Shown here: one piece after another, positions 45,673 to 54,024 of the stretch
How positions within the stretch are numbered: position 1 is the stretch's first letter
How the letters are laid out: each line of letters begins with the position of its first letter
Source: Rhodospirillaceae bacterium
Lineage (GTDB): Bacteria > Pseudomonadota > Alphaproteobacteria > Bin65
DNA: 64,000 nt
Direction: 5' to 3'
NCBI GenBank assembly: GCA_028819475.1
Contig: JAPPLJ010000008.1
Span: 1-64,000, forward strand
Notes under the pieces: model-generated
What the model saw: only the letters and a program-made list of their open reading frames with translations
Told to the model about the DNA's origin: nothing
Database searches by the model: none
Translations under genes and position numbers: made by a program

Positions 45673-46722
45673 TCAGGGTATTTCGCAATCGACGCAGGCG
45701 CCGATGGCGACGGTCACCGCCCGGCTCTTGTCGCCCAGCCAGGGCGGGATAACGGCGCCGAAGCCGCCCGCCGGGCCGCCGGCGGCGACCACCAGCAGGT
45801 CCTCCGGCGCGGTCAGGGCGGCATATTCCCGATCGCCCCGGTCGCGCACCACGGCCGCTTTGCCGCACTCGGCCCACTCGGCCCGTCGGATGCGCGCCTT
45901 CTCAAAAATGCAGGCACGGATATCGGCCTTGGACCAGCCGGCGGCGTTGAAATGGGCGCGCAGCTGCGGCGGGACGACGATCGCGTAGTTGCCGGGCCAG
46001 ATTGAGTAATGGCGCATGTTGGCGCGCATTTCGGCTGCGTAGGTATCAAGAATTTCTTCCGGAACCGTGGTCCATTCGTTCATCAGCTGACGCGGCGCGC
46101 CGGCCGCCATGACCGTGACGCTGGACGCGCCGGGCGGCACGCCGCGCTCGTCGGCAAGCGGCAGCCAGTCCGAACCAGCCTCGTCCTCGGCCAGGCAATA
46201 GCTGAACTTGCCCGGATGGCCGAGCGACGAGCGGTCGATGGCGCCGGGCCGGACATCGAGCAGGTTGATCAGGCACAGGCGGACCGCCCGGCCGATAACC
46301 GTCGAGGCGCGGTCGCTCGATGCCAGCGCATTGAAGGTCGGGTCCATACCGATCTCGGCGGCGATCGGCCCGTTGACGATGACCAGCACGGCGCAGCCGC
46401 CCGTGCTGGCGGTCGCGCCGTGCAGCAGGAAGGGTTCCTGGAGCATTGCCGTGAATGCCGCCACGACGACCGGGAAATGCATCGGCAGGCAGCCGGCCAT
46501 GACGGCGTTGACCGCCAGCTTCTCGGCGGTCAGCGCGCGGGCGCGCACCGGCTCGATGCCGACCAGATGGTCCGGCGCGAGCATCGCCCATTCCAGGCAT
46601 GCTTCGACGGCCTCCGCCGTCGGCGGCACGACCGGCAGGCCGTCGGTCCAGCCCCGGCTGTGGTAGAATTCCTGCGCCGCCACGACATCGGCGACATCGT
46701 AGCGCCGGGATGCGAGCTCCAT
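45673..46722 (-). CDS. Conserved protein of unknown function, UGSC partner
   Basis: A 349-residue cytosolic-looking protein not assigned to a named enzyme. It has a strong motif near the N-terminus, R-G-W-T-D-G-L-P-V-V-P-P-T. Conserved-looking segments follow: H-G-A-T-A-S-T-G-G-C-A near residue 105 and A-S-S-D-R-A-S-T-V-I-G-R-A near residue 135. The C-terminus is G-A-C-V-D-C-E-I-P, a possible C-x-x-C redox pair. The ATG at 46720-46722 has GGAGG five bases upstream. It is transcribed with the selenoprotein, 26 bp upstream of it, which suggests a two-subunit enzyme. It diverges from a molybdenum hydroxylase operon. Confidence 0.7.
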   Translation of the reverse strand: MELASRRYDVADVVAAQEFYHSRGWTDGLPVVPPTAEAVEACLEWAMLAPDHLVGIEPVRARALTAEKLAVNAVMAGCLPMHFPVVVAAFTAMLQEPFLLHGATASTGGCAVLVIVNGPIAAEIGMDPTFNALASSDRASTVIGRAVRLCLINLLDVRPGAIDRSSLGHPGKFSYCLAEDEAGSDWLPLADERGVPPGASSVTVMAAGAPRQLMNEWTTVPEEILDTYAAEMRANMRHYSIWPGNYAIVVPPQLRAHFNAAGWSKADIRACIFEKARIRRAEWAECGKAAVVRDRGDREYAALTAPEDLLVVAAGGPAGGFGAVIPPWLGDKSRAVTVAIGACVDCEIP

Positions 46723-46931
46723 CGGTCCTCCAGGGGCCGGGCATGGCCGTCGGTCGGAAAATCGCACGCATCGTGGCGCGGCACGTCTACAGGCGCAAGC
46801 GCGGAACCTTCGCGCCGCGTCTGCAGGGCGAGTAACCGGCCCGGAAACAGGTTCAGGGTGACAGGCCGCGGACGAGCGGATAGCGTTGCCGGCGCTCCTC
46901 GGACCCCGAATTCGGAAGGATTGCCGCGCGC

Positions 46932-47789
46932 ATGTATGAAGTCGCCCAGTCCGGGCTGATCGCCACTTCCTACCGGGACATCCCGCCCTTTCCGGTGATC
47001 GCCCCGGAAAGCGTGGACGAGGCGGTCGCGGCGATGGCCGACGCAGAGGGGCCGGTACCCTATGCCGGCGGCACGGACCTTTGCGGCGCGGTGCGCGAGG
47101 GCAAGCCGATCGGCACGCTGATCTGGCTGAAGCGGCTCGGCGAACTGCGCGGCGTGCGCGTCGAGGGAGACACGCTGTCCATCGGCGCGCTGACGACCCA
47201 CGCGGAAGGAGCGGCGTCGGACGCGACGGCGGCGATTCCGGGCCTGGCCGAGGCCTGGTCGAAGCTCGGCAAAATGCGCATCCGCCTGAGCGGCACCGCC
47301 GGCGGCAACCTGATGGCGCGCCACACCCGCTATGAATTGTCGATCCTGCTGACCGCACTCGGCGGCACGGCGCGCTTCGTTTCGGGCGAGGGCGCGGCCG
47401 GGCTGACATCGGCGGAAATCTGGGACCGGGCGGAGCCGCCGCGGTCGCTGCTGACGCGCCTGTCGATCCCGCTCGCCACGGATCTGCGGCTCGATTACGA
47501 CCGCTCTCTGCGCCCGCTGATGACCCAGGCGCTCGCTACGTGGCGCGACGGCGCCGGCAAGCCGTGCGGCCGGGCCGTCATCGCCACCGAATATCTGCGG
47601 CCGGTCGCGCTTGATCTCGACCTGGCAGGGACGGGAGCCGGGACGGGCGCCAAGGCCATCGCAGCAGCGGCGTTCGAGGCTCTGCCGACCGATTTCGCCG
47701 ACCCGGCGAGCGGTAACGCCTGGCTGCGCCGGGCCGGTGCTGCGATCCTTGCCCGGCAACTTAGCCGGATGGAGGCGGCCCGTGCCTGA
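46932..47789 (+). CDS. Molybdenum hydroxylase FAD-binding (medium) subunit
   Basis: A 285-residue FAD-binding subunit of the xanthine dehydrogenase / CO dehydrogenase (CoxM) family. The FAD-binding P-Y-A-G-G-T-D-L motif is near residue 43 and the A-G-G-N-L-M family motif near residue 120; S-I-G-A-L-T-T-H-A-E lies between them. It passes electrons from the Fe-S subunit to its acceptor. It overlaps the Fe-S gene by 8 bp. The order FAD, Fe-S, Mo subunit is typical of such three-subunit hydroxylases. Substrate unknown. Confidence 0.85.
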   Translation: MYEVAQSGLIATSYRDIPPFPVIAPESVDEAVAAMADAEGPVPYAGGTDLCGAVREGKPIGTLIWLKRLGELRGVRVEGDTLSIGALTTHAEGAASDATAAIPGLAEAWSKLGKMRIRLSGTAGGNLMARHTRYELSILLTALGGTARFVSGEGAAGLTSAEIWDRAEPPRSLLTRLSIPLATDLRLDYDRSLRPLMTQALATWRDGAGKPCGRAVIATEYLRPVALDLDLAGTGAGTGAKAIAAAAFEALPTDFADPASGNAWLRRAGAAILARQLSRMEAARA

Positions 47790-48279
47790 CCGCCTCGACC
47801 CCCGCTTCGACGTCTCCTTCACCCTGAACGGGGCGCCGGTCGATGCCGCGACGACCACGTCGACCACCTTGGCCGACCTGCTGCGCGAACGGCGGGACGG
47901 GCGCGGCACCAGGCTGGCCTGCGAACGCGCGGTGTGCGGCGCCTGCACGGTCCTGGTCGACGATGTGCCGCGCGCAAGCTGTTCGGTCTTTGCCTTCGAG
48001 GTCGCGGGCAGTGCGGTCAACACCATCGAAGGACTGGCCGACGATGGCGAATTGAGCCCCGTGCAGGCCGCCTTCGCCGACAACTCTGCCTTTCAGTGCG
48101 GCTTCTGCACCGCCGGCATGATCCTGCTCACCGAGGCGCTGCTCGCCTGCGATCCGGACCCGGACGAGGCGACGATTCGCGACTGGATCAGCTCCAACAT
48201 TTGCCGCTGCACGGGCTACAGCCTGATCCTGGAGGCGGTGCGCGACGCCGCGCGGCGTAAACGGGAGACGGCCCCATGA
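47782..48279 (+). CDS. Molybdenum hydroxylase 2Fe-2S (small) subunit
   Basis: A 165-residue CoxS-type subunit with two 2Fe-2S clusters. The N-terminal plant-type ferredoxin set is C-E-R-A-V-C-G-A-C-T followed by a Cys after 13 residues, and the C-terminal set is C-G-F-C-T and C-R-C-T-G-Y. Start is taken as GTG at 47782, overlapping the FAD subunit gene; no ATG fits the N-terminus. Its end overlaps the large subunit by 4 bp. Confidence 0.88.
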   Translation: MPDRLDPRFDVSFTLNGAPVDAATTTSTTLADLLRERRDGRGTRLACERAVCGACTVLVDDVPRASCSVFAFEVAGSAVNTIEGLADDGELSPVQAAFADNSAFQCGFCTAGMILLTEALLACDPDPDEATIRDWISSNICRCTGYSLILEAVRDAARRKRETAP

Positions 48280-50588
48280 CCGAATTGCCGCTGCGCAATA
48301 TCGGCCGGACGGACCGGCGCGTCGACGCCGCCGAGAAGGTGTCGGGCCGGGCGGCCTACACGACCGATATCGACCTGCCGGGCATGCTGCACGCGAAGGT
48401 GTTGCGCAGCCCGCACGGCCACGCCCGCATCCGGTCAATCGACGCTTCGGCGGCGCGCGCCATGCCGGGGGTCCACGCCGTGCTGACCCGGAACGAGACC
48501 GCGGCGATCCCGATGCCGGTCTACGGCTATTTCATCAAGGACCAGCCGATCGTCGCGACCGACAAGGTGCGCTACGAGGGCGACATCGTCGCCGCCGTCG
48601 CCGCCGAAGACGAGGGCACGGCCAACCGGGCGCTCGCGGCGATCCGCGTCGAGTACGAGCCGTTGCCCGCCGTCACCGATATCGAACGCGCCTCGGACCC
48701 CGACGCCCCGGAACTGTTCGAGGAACCGCCCATCGGCATCGTACCGAAATACGGTACCGGCGCCTCGGGCGAACTGCGGCCGCGCAAGAACGTCTGCTAC
48801 CGCTTCTCCTACGAGACCGGCCCCGCCGACGCCTTCGCCGAATGCGATCACGTCTTCGAGGACGTGTTCCATTTCTCGCGCATGCACCACTTCCACCTGG
48901 AGCCCTTCGTCTGCGTCGCCGACTGGGCGCACGAGGACCGGATCGAGCTGTGGACGAGCTGCCAGAACCCGTTTCCCGTACGCAAGGAGATCGCCCGCAT
49001 CTTCGGCATCGCCGAGAACCGGATCACGGTGCGCGTGCCTTATATCGGCGGCGGCTTCGGCAGCAAGAACGGCTGCAAGACCGAGCCGGTGGCGCTCGCC
49101 CTCTCCCGCCTCGCCGGACGGCCGGTGCGCTTCTGCCTGACCCTGGAGGAAGGCTTCCTCACCAACACCCAGCACGCCGCGATCCTGAAGGTGAAGACCG
49201 GCGTCATGGCGGACGGCACGCTGGTCGCCCGGGAAAGCGAGATCCTGCTCGATTCCGGCGCCTATTCCGACGGCAGCCCGCTGGTCGCCGAGAAGGCCGG
49301 CTACCGCATTCCCGGCCCCTACCGCTACCGGCATATCAAGACCGACTGCTACTGCGTGATGACCAACACGGCGCCGGCCGGCCCGTTCCGCGGCTTCGGC
49401 GGCACCCAGACCAGCTGGGCCTGCGAATCCCAGATCGACATGATCGCGCATCGGCTCGGCATCGACCCGTATGAGATGCGGCGGAAGAACCTGATCGACC
49501 TGGGCGAGCCCTTCGTGCCCGGCGAGAGCGGCATGGACAGCGACCTGCGCGAAGGCCTCGACCTGGTCGTGCGCGAACTGGGCTACCGCCGGCGGGGCGA
49601 ATTGCGAGACGACGGACCGGTCAAGCGGGGCATGGGCCTCGCCATCGGCTTCAAGGACGGCGGCGGGGTCAACAAGCCGGCGCTCGCCCGGGTCAAGGTC
49701 TCGACCAACGGCGACATCTTCCTGCAATGCGGCACCGCCGAGATCGGCCAGGGCGCGCACACGGCGCTTTCCGCCGTGGTCGCCGAACGTCTCGGCGCCG
49801 ACCGTTCCCGGGTCCGCTACATGCCGGTCGATACCGACCACTCGCCCTTCGACCAGGGCACCAACGCCAGTTCGGCGATCTCGGTGATGGGCCAGGCGGT
49901 CGACCGGGCGGCGCTGGCCGCGCGCCGGCAGATCCTCGATTTCGCCGCGGACATGCTGGACTGCCCGGCCGAAGAGTTGAATTTGCAGGACTGGGAAATC
50001 CGCCGGGGCAACGAGGCCCATCCGCTCGCGCCGATGGTCATGGGCCATTTCGGCGGCACCGGCTGGGAATTCGTCGGCGAGGGTTTCCACAAGGCGGAGA
50101 ACAGCCACGCCGCACCGCTCGAAGCGCCCTGCGTGTTCTGGGAGATCGGCTGGGGCGGCGCCCAGGTCGCCGTCGATACCGAGACCGGCCTGGTCACGGT
50201 CGAGAAGCTGTTCGTGACCGGCGATGCCGGCCGTGCGATCCATCCCCTGGCCTGCCGCGGCCAGGACGAGGGCGCCGCCCTGATGGGCCTGTCCCAGGCC
50301 CTGTTCGAGCGCATGATCTACGACGGCCCGCGGCTGGTGAACGGCGACGCGCTGACCTATCGGGTGCCGCTCGCCGACGACCTGCCGGCGGATTTCCGCT
50401 CCGTCACCCAGGAACAGGGCCACGGGCCCGGCCCGTTCGGCGCCAAGGGCATGGGCGAAGGCGGCATGCTGCCGGTCGCCAGTGCGATCGCCAACGCGAT
50501 CTACGACGCCGTCGGCGTCCGCCTGACCGAACTGCCGCTCACGCCGGAACGGGTTCTGGCCGCGCTGGCGGACAAAGAGGACGTGTAA
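48276..50588 (+). CDS. Molybdenum hydroxylase molybdopterin-binding (large) subunit
   Basis: A 770-residue catalytic subunit that binds the Mo-pterin cytosine dinucleotide cofactor. The glycine-rich G-G-G-F-G-S-K motif is near residue 263, the F-R-G-F-G-G motif near residue 371, and the catalytic Glu lies in G-A-K-G-M-G-E-G-G. The A-Y-R-C-S-F-R loop of true aerobic CO dehydrogenase is absent, so it is not a form I CO dehydrogenase. Likely substrates are an aromatic heterocycle, aldehyde or purine-type compound. The following CMD-like gene, 34 bp downstream, probably belongs to the same unit. Confidence 0.88.
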   Translation: MTELPLRNIGRTDRRVDAAEKVSGRAAYTTDIDLPGMLHAKVLRSPHGHARIRSIDASAARAMPGVHAVLTRNETAAIPMPVYGYFIKDQPIVATDKVRYEGDIVAAVAAEDEGTANRALAAIRVEYEPLPAVTDIERASDPDAPELFEEPPIGIVPKYGTGASGELRPRKNVCYRFSYETGPADAFAECDHVFEDVFHFSRMHHFHLEPFVCVADWAHEDRIELWTSCQNPFPVRKEIARIFGIAENRITVRVPYIGGGFGSKNGCKTEPVALALSRLAGRPVRFCLTLEEGFLTNTQHAAILKVKTGVMADGTLVARESEILLDSGAYSDGSPLVAEKAGYRIPGPYRYRHIKTDCYCVMTNTAPAGPFRGFGGTQTSWACESQIDMIAHRLGIDPYEMRRKNLIDLGEPFVPGESGMDSDLREGLDLVVRELGYRRRGELRDDGPVKRGMGLAIGFKDGGGVNKPALARVKVSTNGDIFLQCGTAEIGQGAHTALSAVVAERLGADRSRVRYMPVDTDHSPFDQGTNASSAISVMGQAVDRAALAARRQILDFAADMLDCPAEELNLQDWEIRRGNEAHPLAPMVMGHFGGTGWEFVGEGFHKAENSHAAPLEAPCVFWEIGWGGAQVAVDTETGLVTVEKLFVTGDAGRAIHPLACRGQDEGAALMGLSQALFERMIYDGPRLVNGDALTYRVPLADDLPADFRSVTQEQGHGPGPFGAKGMGEGGMLPVASAIANAIYDAVGVRLTELPLTPERVLAALADKEDV

Positions 50589-50622
50589 CGGGCCCGACAT
50601 TCAACCCAACCCAGGAGAAACC

Positions 50623-51003
50623 ATGGATCAGGATCTGTTCGAGACCGGCCTGGCGCAGCGCCGGGCGACCCTCGGCGCGGAGTATGTGCAGAAAGCGCTG
50701 GACAATGCCGACGATTTCACCCGGCCGTTCCAGGAGGCGATGACCGCCTGGTGCTGGGGCTTCGGCTGGGGCGACGACGCTATCGACCCCAAGACCCGCT
50801 CGCTGATGAACCTCGCCATGATCGGCGCGCTCGGCAAGATGACCGAGTGGGAGACCCATTGCCGGGGCGCGCTCGGCAACGGCGTCACCAGGGAGCAGAT
50901 CCGCGCGGCGTGCCACGTCGTCGGCATTTATTGCGGCGTGCCCCAGGCCCTCGAATGCTTCCGCGTCGCCCGCAAGGTGCTGGAGGAAAAGGGCGAACTG
51001 TAA
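50623..51003 (+). CDS. Carboxymuconolactone decarboxylase (CMD)-like protein
   Basis: A 126-residue all-helical protein of the CMD/AhpD-like superfamily. The family core R-S-L-M-N-L-A-M-I-G-A-L-G-K and the H-C-R-G-A-L-G-N-G-V-T stretch are visible. It lacks the AhpD C-x-x-C pair, so a peroxidase-type role is unlikely. As the fourth gene of the hydroxylase unit it may act on the product of that enzyme, for example as a lactone decarboxylase. An AGGAGA Shine-Dalgarno precedes the ATG. Confidence 0.82.
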   Translation: MDQDLFETGLAQRRATLGAEYVQKALDNADDFTRPFQEAMTAWCWGFGWGDDAIDPKTRSLMNLAMIGALGKMTEWETHCRGALGNGVTREQIRAACHVVGIYCGVPQALECFRVARKVLEEKGEL

Positions 51004-51010
51004 CGGCGCC

Positions 51011-52183
51011 CTACGCCGTCTCCTCGAACAGCTCCCGGCCGATCAGCATGCGGCGGATCTCGCTGGTGCCGGCGCCGATCTCGTAGAGCTTGGCGTCGCG
51101 CAGCAGGCGGCCGGTCGGGTATTCGTTGATATAGCCGTTGCCGCCTAGGGCCTGGACCGCCTCCAGCGCCATCCAGGTCGCCTTCTCCGCGGCGTAGAGG
51201 ATGGCGCCGGCGGCATCCTTGCGGGTGGTCTCGCCGCGGTCGCAGGCCTTCGCCACGGAATAGACGTAAGCCTTGGACGCATTCATCGTCGTGTACATGT
51301 CGGCAATCTTGCCCTGCATGAGCTGGAACTCGCCGATCGGCCGGCCGAACTGCTTGCGCTCGTGGATGTAGGGCACGACGACATCCATGCAGGCCTGCAT
51401 GATGCCGAGCGCCCCGGCGGCGAGCACGGCGCGCTCATAGTCCAGGCCCGACATCAGGACGTGGACGCCCTCGTTGACCTCGCCGACGACATTCTCCTCC
51501 GGCACCTCGCAGTCCTGGAAGACGAGTTCGCCGGTCGGCGAGCCGCGCATGCCGAGCTTGTCGAGCTTCTGGGAGGTCGAGAATCCCGCGAAGCCCTTCT
51601 CGATCAGGAAGGCGGTGATGCCGCGCGGGCCGGCCTCCGGGTCGGTCTTGGCGTAGACGACCAGCGTGTCGGCCTCCTCGAAATTGGTGATCCACATTTT
51701 CGAGCCGTTGAGCACGAAGCGGTCGCCCTTGCGGTCGGCGCGGGTGCGCATCGAGACCACGTCCGAGCCCGCGCCCGGCTCCGACATGGCGAGCGCGCCG
51801 ACATGCTCGCCGGAGATCAGTTTCGGCAGGTAACGGCGCTTCTGCTCCTCGTTGGCGCAGCGCCGTATCTGGTTGACGCACAGGTTGGAATGGGCACCGT
51901 AGCTCAGGCCCACGGAACCCGAGGCGCGGCTGACTTCCTCGACCGCCACGGCATGTTCGAGATAGCCCATGCCCGCGCCGCCGTATTCCTCCTCCACCGT
52001 GATGCCGTGCAGGCCCAGATCGCCCATCATCGGCCACAGATGGCGCGGAAAGCTGTCGGTGCGGTCAATCTCCGCCGCCAGCGGCGCGACATGGTCCGAC
52101 GCAAAGGTCATCACCGAGTCGCGGATCATGTCTGCGGTTTCGCCGAGGTCGAAATTCAGCGAGGGAAGCTGGTTCGGGATCAT
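51011..52183 (-). CDS. ivd: Isovaleryl-CoA dehydrogenase
   Basis: A 390-residue acyl-CoA dehydrogenase, first step of the leucine-degradation branch after isovaleryl-CoA. It has the ACAD motifs [10 protein letters not shown] and W-I-T-N near residue 165. The catalytic Glu of the IVD position lies in [12 protein letters not shown]. The C-terminal flavin/tetramer motif is [13 protein letters not shown]. Assignment to IVD over other short/branched ACADs rests on that Glu context and overall similarity. No other leucine-catabolic gene is adjacent. It is convergent with the CMD gene (7 bp). Confidence 0.85.
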   Translation of the reverse strand: MIPNQLPSLNFDLGETADMIRDSVMTFASDHVAPLAAEIDRTDSFPRHLWPMMGDLGLHGITVEEEYGGAGMGYLEHAVAVEEVSRASGSVGLSYGAHSNLCVNQIRRCANEEQKRRYLPKLISGEHVGALAMSEPGAGSDVVSMRTRADRKGDRFVLNGSKMWITNFEEADTLVVYAKTDPEAGPRGITAFLIEKGFAGFSTSQKLDKLGMRGSPTGELVFQDCEVPEENVVGEVNEGVHVLMSGLDYERAVLAAGALGIMQACMDVVVPYIHERKQFGRPIGEFQLMQGKIADMYTTMNASKAYVYSVAKACDRGETTRKDAAGAILYAAEKATWMALEAVQALGGNGYINEYPTGRLLRDAKLYEIGAGTSEIRRMLIGRELFEETA

Positions 52184-52321
52184 GGCGGATCGTCCCGTGT
52201 GTTGTTCGGCGCGCCGGCTTAGCGCCGACCGGCATGACTACATAACGATTCCGCTCGCCGCTATGGAGTCAATTACCGACGCGGAACGACACCGGGAGGC
52301 GGCGCACGCAGCGCCGCCGCG

Positions 52322-53701
52322 TTACCCGAGCGGTTTGCCGATATCGTCGAAATACTCCCGCGTGACCTTGAAGACCATGGGCGCCAGCAGCAACAGCCCG
52401 ATCAGGTTGGGGATTGCCATCAGCCCGTTAAGGGTGTCCGACAGGTTCCACACCAGATCCACCTTGACGTTGGCGAAGGCGAGCGCAGCGGCCACCCATA
52501 ACCCGCGGTATATGAACAGACTCTTCTCCCTGAACAGGTATTGCCAGCACCGTTCGCCGTAATAGGACCAGCCGAGAATGGTGGTGAACGCGAACACCGC
52601 CAGCGCGATGGTCACGATATACTGGCCGCCGGCTATGGAGGCCTGGAAACCGGTCGAGGTCAGCACCGCGCCGGTCAGCCCGCCGCCGTCCGAGCCGGTC
52701 ATCGTCCACGCCCCGGAGGTCAGGATCACCAGCGCCGTCATCGTGCACACGATGATGGTGTCGATGAAGGTGCCGAGCATGGCGATGAGGCCCTGGCGCA
52801 CCGGGCTGTTGGTCTGCGCCGCCGCGTGCGCGATGGCGGCCGAGCCCAGGCCGGCCTCGTTCGAGAACACCCCGCGCGCGATCCCGAAGCGGATCGCGGC
52901 GGCGACAGCCGCCCCGGCAAAGCCGCCCGTCGCGGCGGCCGGCGTGAAGGCATAGGTGAAGATCATGCCGATCGCGTCCGGGATCGCGGTGACGTTGATG
53001 GCGAGGATCAGCAACGCCGCGCCCAGATAGAGCACGATCATCGCCGGCACCAGCTTGCCTGCGACATCGCCGATCCGCCGGATTCCGCCGATGACGACGA
53101 TGCCTACCAGCGCCGCGACGACCACCCCGGTCACCCATGTCGGCACCCCGAAGCTGTCGATCAGCACGGCCGCCATGGAGTTGACCTGCACCGCATTGCC
53201 GATTCCGAACGCGGCGACCGCTCCGAAAACTGCGAATGCGATTCCCAGCCACTTGCCGAGCTCGGGAGCGAATTCGCCGACGCCGTTGCGCAGATAGTAC
53301 ATCGGCCCGCCGACATACTTGCCCGTCGCGTCGACCTCGCGGTAGGTGACCGCGCACACCGCTTCGGCGTATTTTGTGGCCATGCCGAACAGCGCGATCA
53401 GCCACATGTAGAAGATGGCGCCCGGTCCGCCCAATGCAATCGCAGTGGCGACGCCGGCGATATTCCCCGTTCCGACGGTCGCGGACAGCGCCGTCATCAG
53501 CGCGTTGAAGGGCTTGACCTCACCCTCTCCGACTGCCTGGTTCTTGTCGAACAGCAGCCGGAAGCCATAGCCGACCTTCCGCCACGGCATGAACACCAGG
53601 CCCAGCGTCAGCAGCAGCCCGGTCACGCCGAGGATGCCGAGCATCGGCGGGCCCCAGGCGAAGGCGTTGATGGAATCGATGATTGAGTTAATCCGGTCCA
53701 T
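52322..53701 (-). CDS. Sodium:alanine/glycine symporter (AGCS family)
   Basis: A 459-residue inner-membrane transporter with about ten to eleven hydrophobic segments. The AGCS signature T-A-L-S-A-T-V-G-T-G-N-I-A-G-V-A-T-A-I is near residue 75 and G-P-G-A-I-F-Y-M-W follows. R-G-V-F-S-N-E-A-G-L-G-S-A-A-I-A-H-A-A-A marks the family second signature. The ATG at 53699-53701 precedes a GGGAG Shine-Dalgarno on the minus strand. A stable hairpin (53736-53779) lies in the leader. Confidence 0.92.
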   Translation of the reverse strand: MDRINSIIDSINAFAWGPPMLGILGVTGLLLTLGLVFMPWRKVGYGFRLLFDKNQAVGEGEVKPFNALMTALSATVGTGNIAGVATAIALGGPGAIFYMWLIALFGMATKYAEAVCAVTYREVDATGKYVGGPMYYLRNGVGEFAPELGKWLGIAFAVFGAVAAFGIGNAVQVNSMAAVLIDSFGVPTWVTGVVVAALVGIVVIGGIRRIGDVAGKLVPAMIVLYLGAALLILAINVTAIPDAIGMIFTYAFTPAAATGGFAGAAVAAAIRFGIARGVFSNEAGLGSAAIAHAAAQTNSPVRQGLIAMLGTFIDTIIVCTMTALVILTSGAWTMTGSDGGGLTGAVLTSTGFQASIAGGQYIVTIALAVFAFTTILGWSYYGERCWQYLFREKSLFIYRGLWVAAALAFANVKVDLVWNLSDTLNGLMAIPNLIGLLLLAPMVFKVTREYFDDIGKPLG

Positions 53702-54024
53702 GCCGTCTCTCCCGCAATTTGCGCCGGGAAAGAAAGCCACGGCGCAGGCCTCTCGGATGCCAACGCCTGCGCCCGTGGCACTACCGGTCCAGATCGCGGA
53801 AAGCCCATCATGTCATCGAAGGGGCGTCAATATCGTTCCCGACGGACATGAGCCGGCGAAGCCGGCGGCAACTTTCCGATGCCCGGCGGACGGCGGATTT
53901 TTTTGAGGCGCAGCGTGGCCTTCAGCGCACCGGTCGGCCTCGGCCGGCACGACCCCGTATCGACTTCACGAGTTCTTGAGAATTCGAAAGCACGCGCCGG
54001 ACCACAGGTGCCGGCCGGTGGCGC
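53702..54024. other. Gap between the diaphorase gene and the symporter gene
   Basis: 323 bases with no gene. It contains the leader hairpin at 53736-53779, and a short perfect hairpin GCCGGC-GAA-GCCGGC at 53852-53866 that may end the upstream transcript. A T7 run at 53898-53904 faces the plus strand, on which there is no gene. A TTGACG near 53830 (minus strand) lacks a good -10 box. Confidence 0.5.
53736..53779 (-). promoter_or_regulatory. Long leader hairpin of the symporter gene
   Basis: GCCACGG-CGCAGGC (53736-53749) pairs with GCCTGCG-C-CCGTGGC (53765-53779): fourteen base pairs with one bulged C, and a 15-base loop. It begins 35 bp upstream of the start codon on the minus strand. Glycine riboswitches often precede this transporter family, but the conserved glycine-aptamer core is not visible, so only a structural call is made. 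Confidence 0.4.

Noticed and set aside
46743-46835. 30-codon Arg/Lys-rich frame in the divergent gap before the hydroxylase
   Set aside because: Very short, weak ribosome-binding site and no supporting context; kept only as a remark.
48276-50588. Aerobic CO dehydrogenase large subunit CoxL
   Set aside because: The diagnostic A-Y-R-C-S-F-R loop of form I enzymes is not present, so the substrate should not be called CO.
48435-50600. 721-codon minus-strand frame opposite the molybdenum hydroxylase large subunit
   Set aside because: Antisense shadow; the plus-strand gene has all family motifs.
53702-54024. Glycine riboswitch upstream of the sodium:alanine symporter
   Set aside because: Only a ribosome-binding-site GGGAGAG and a generic hairpin are visible; the conserved aptamer core is missing on the minus strand, and a partial look-alike is on the wrong strand.
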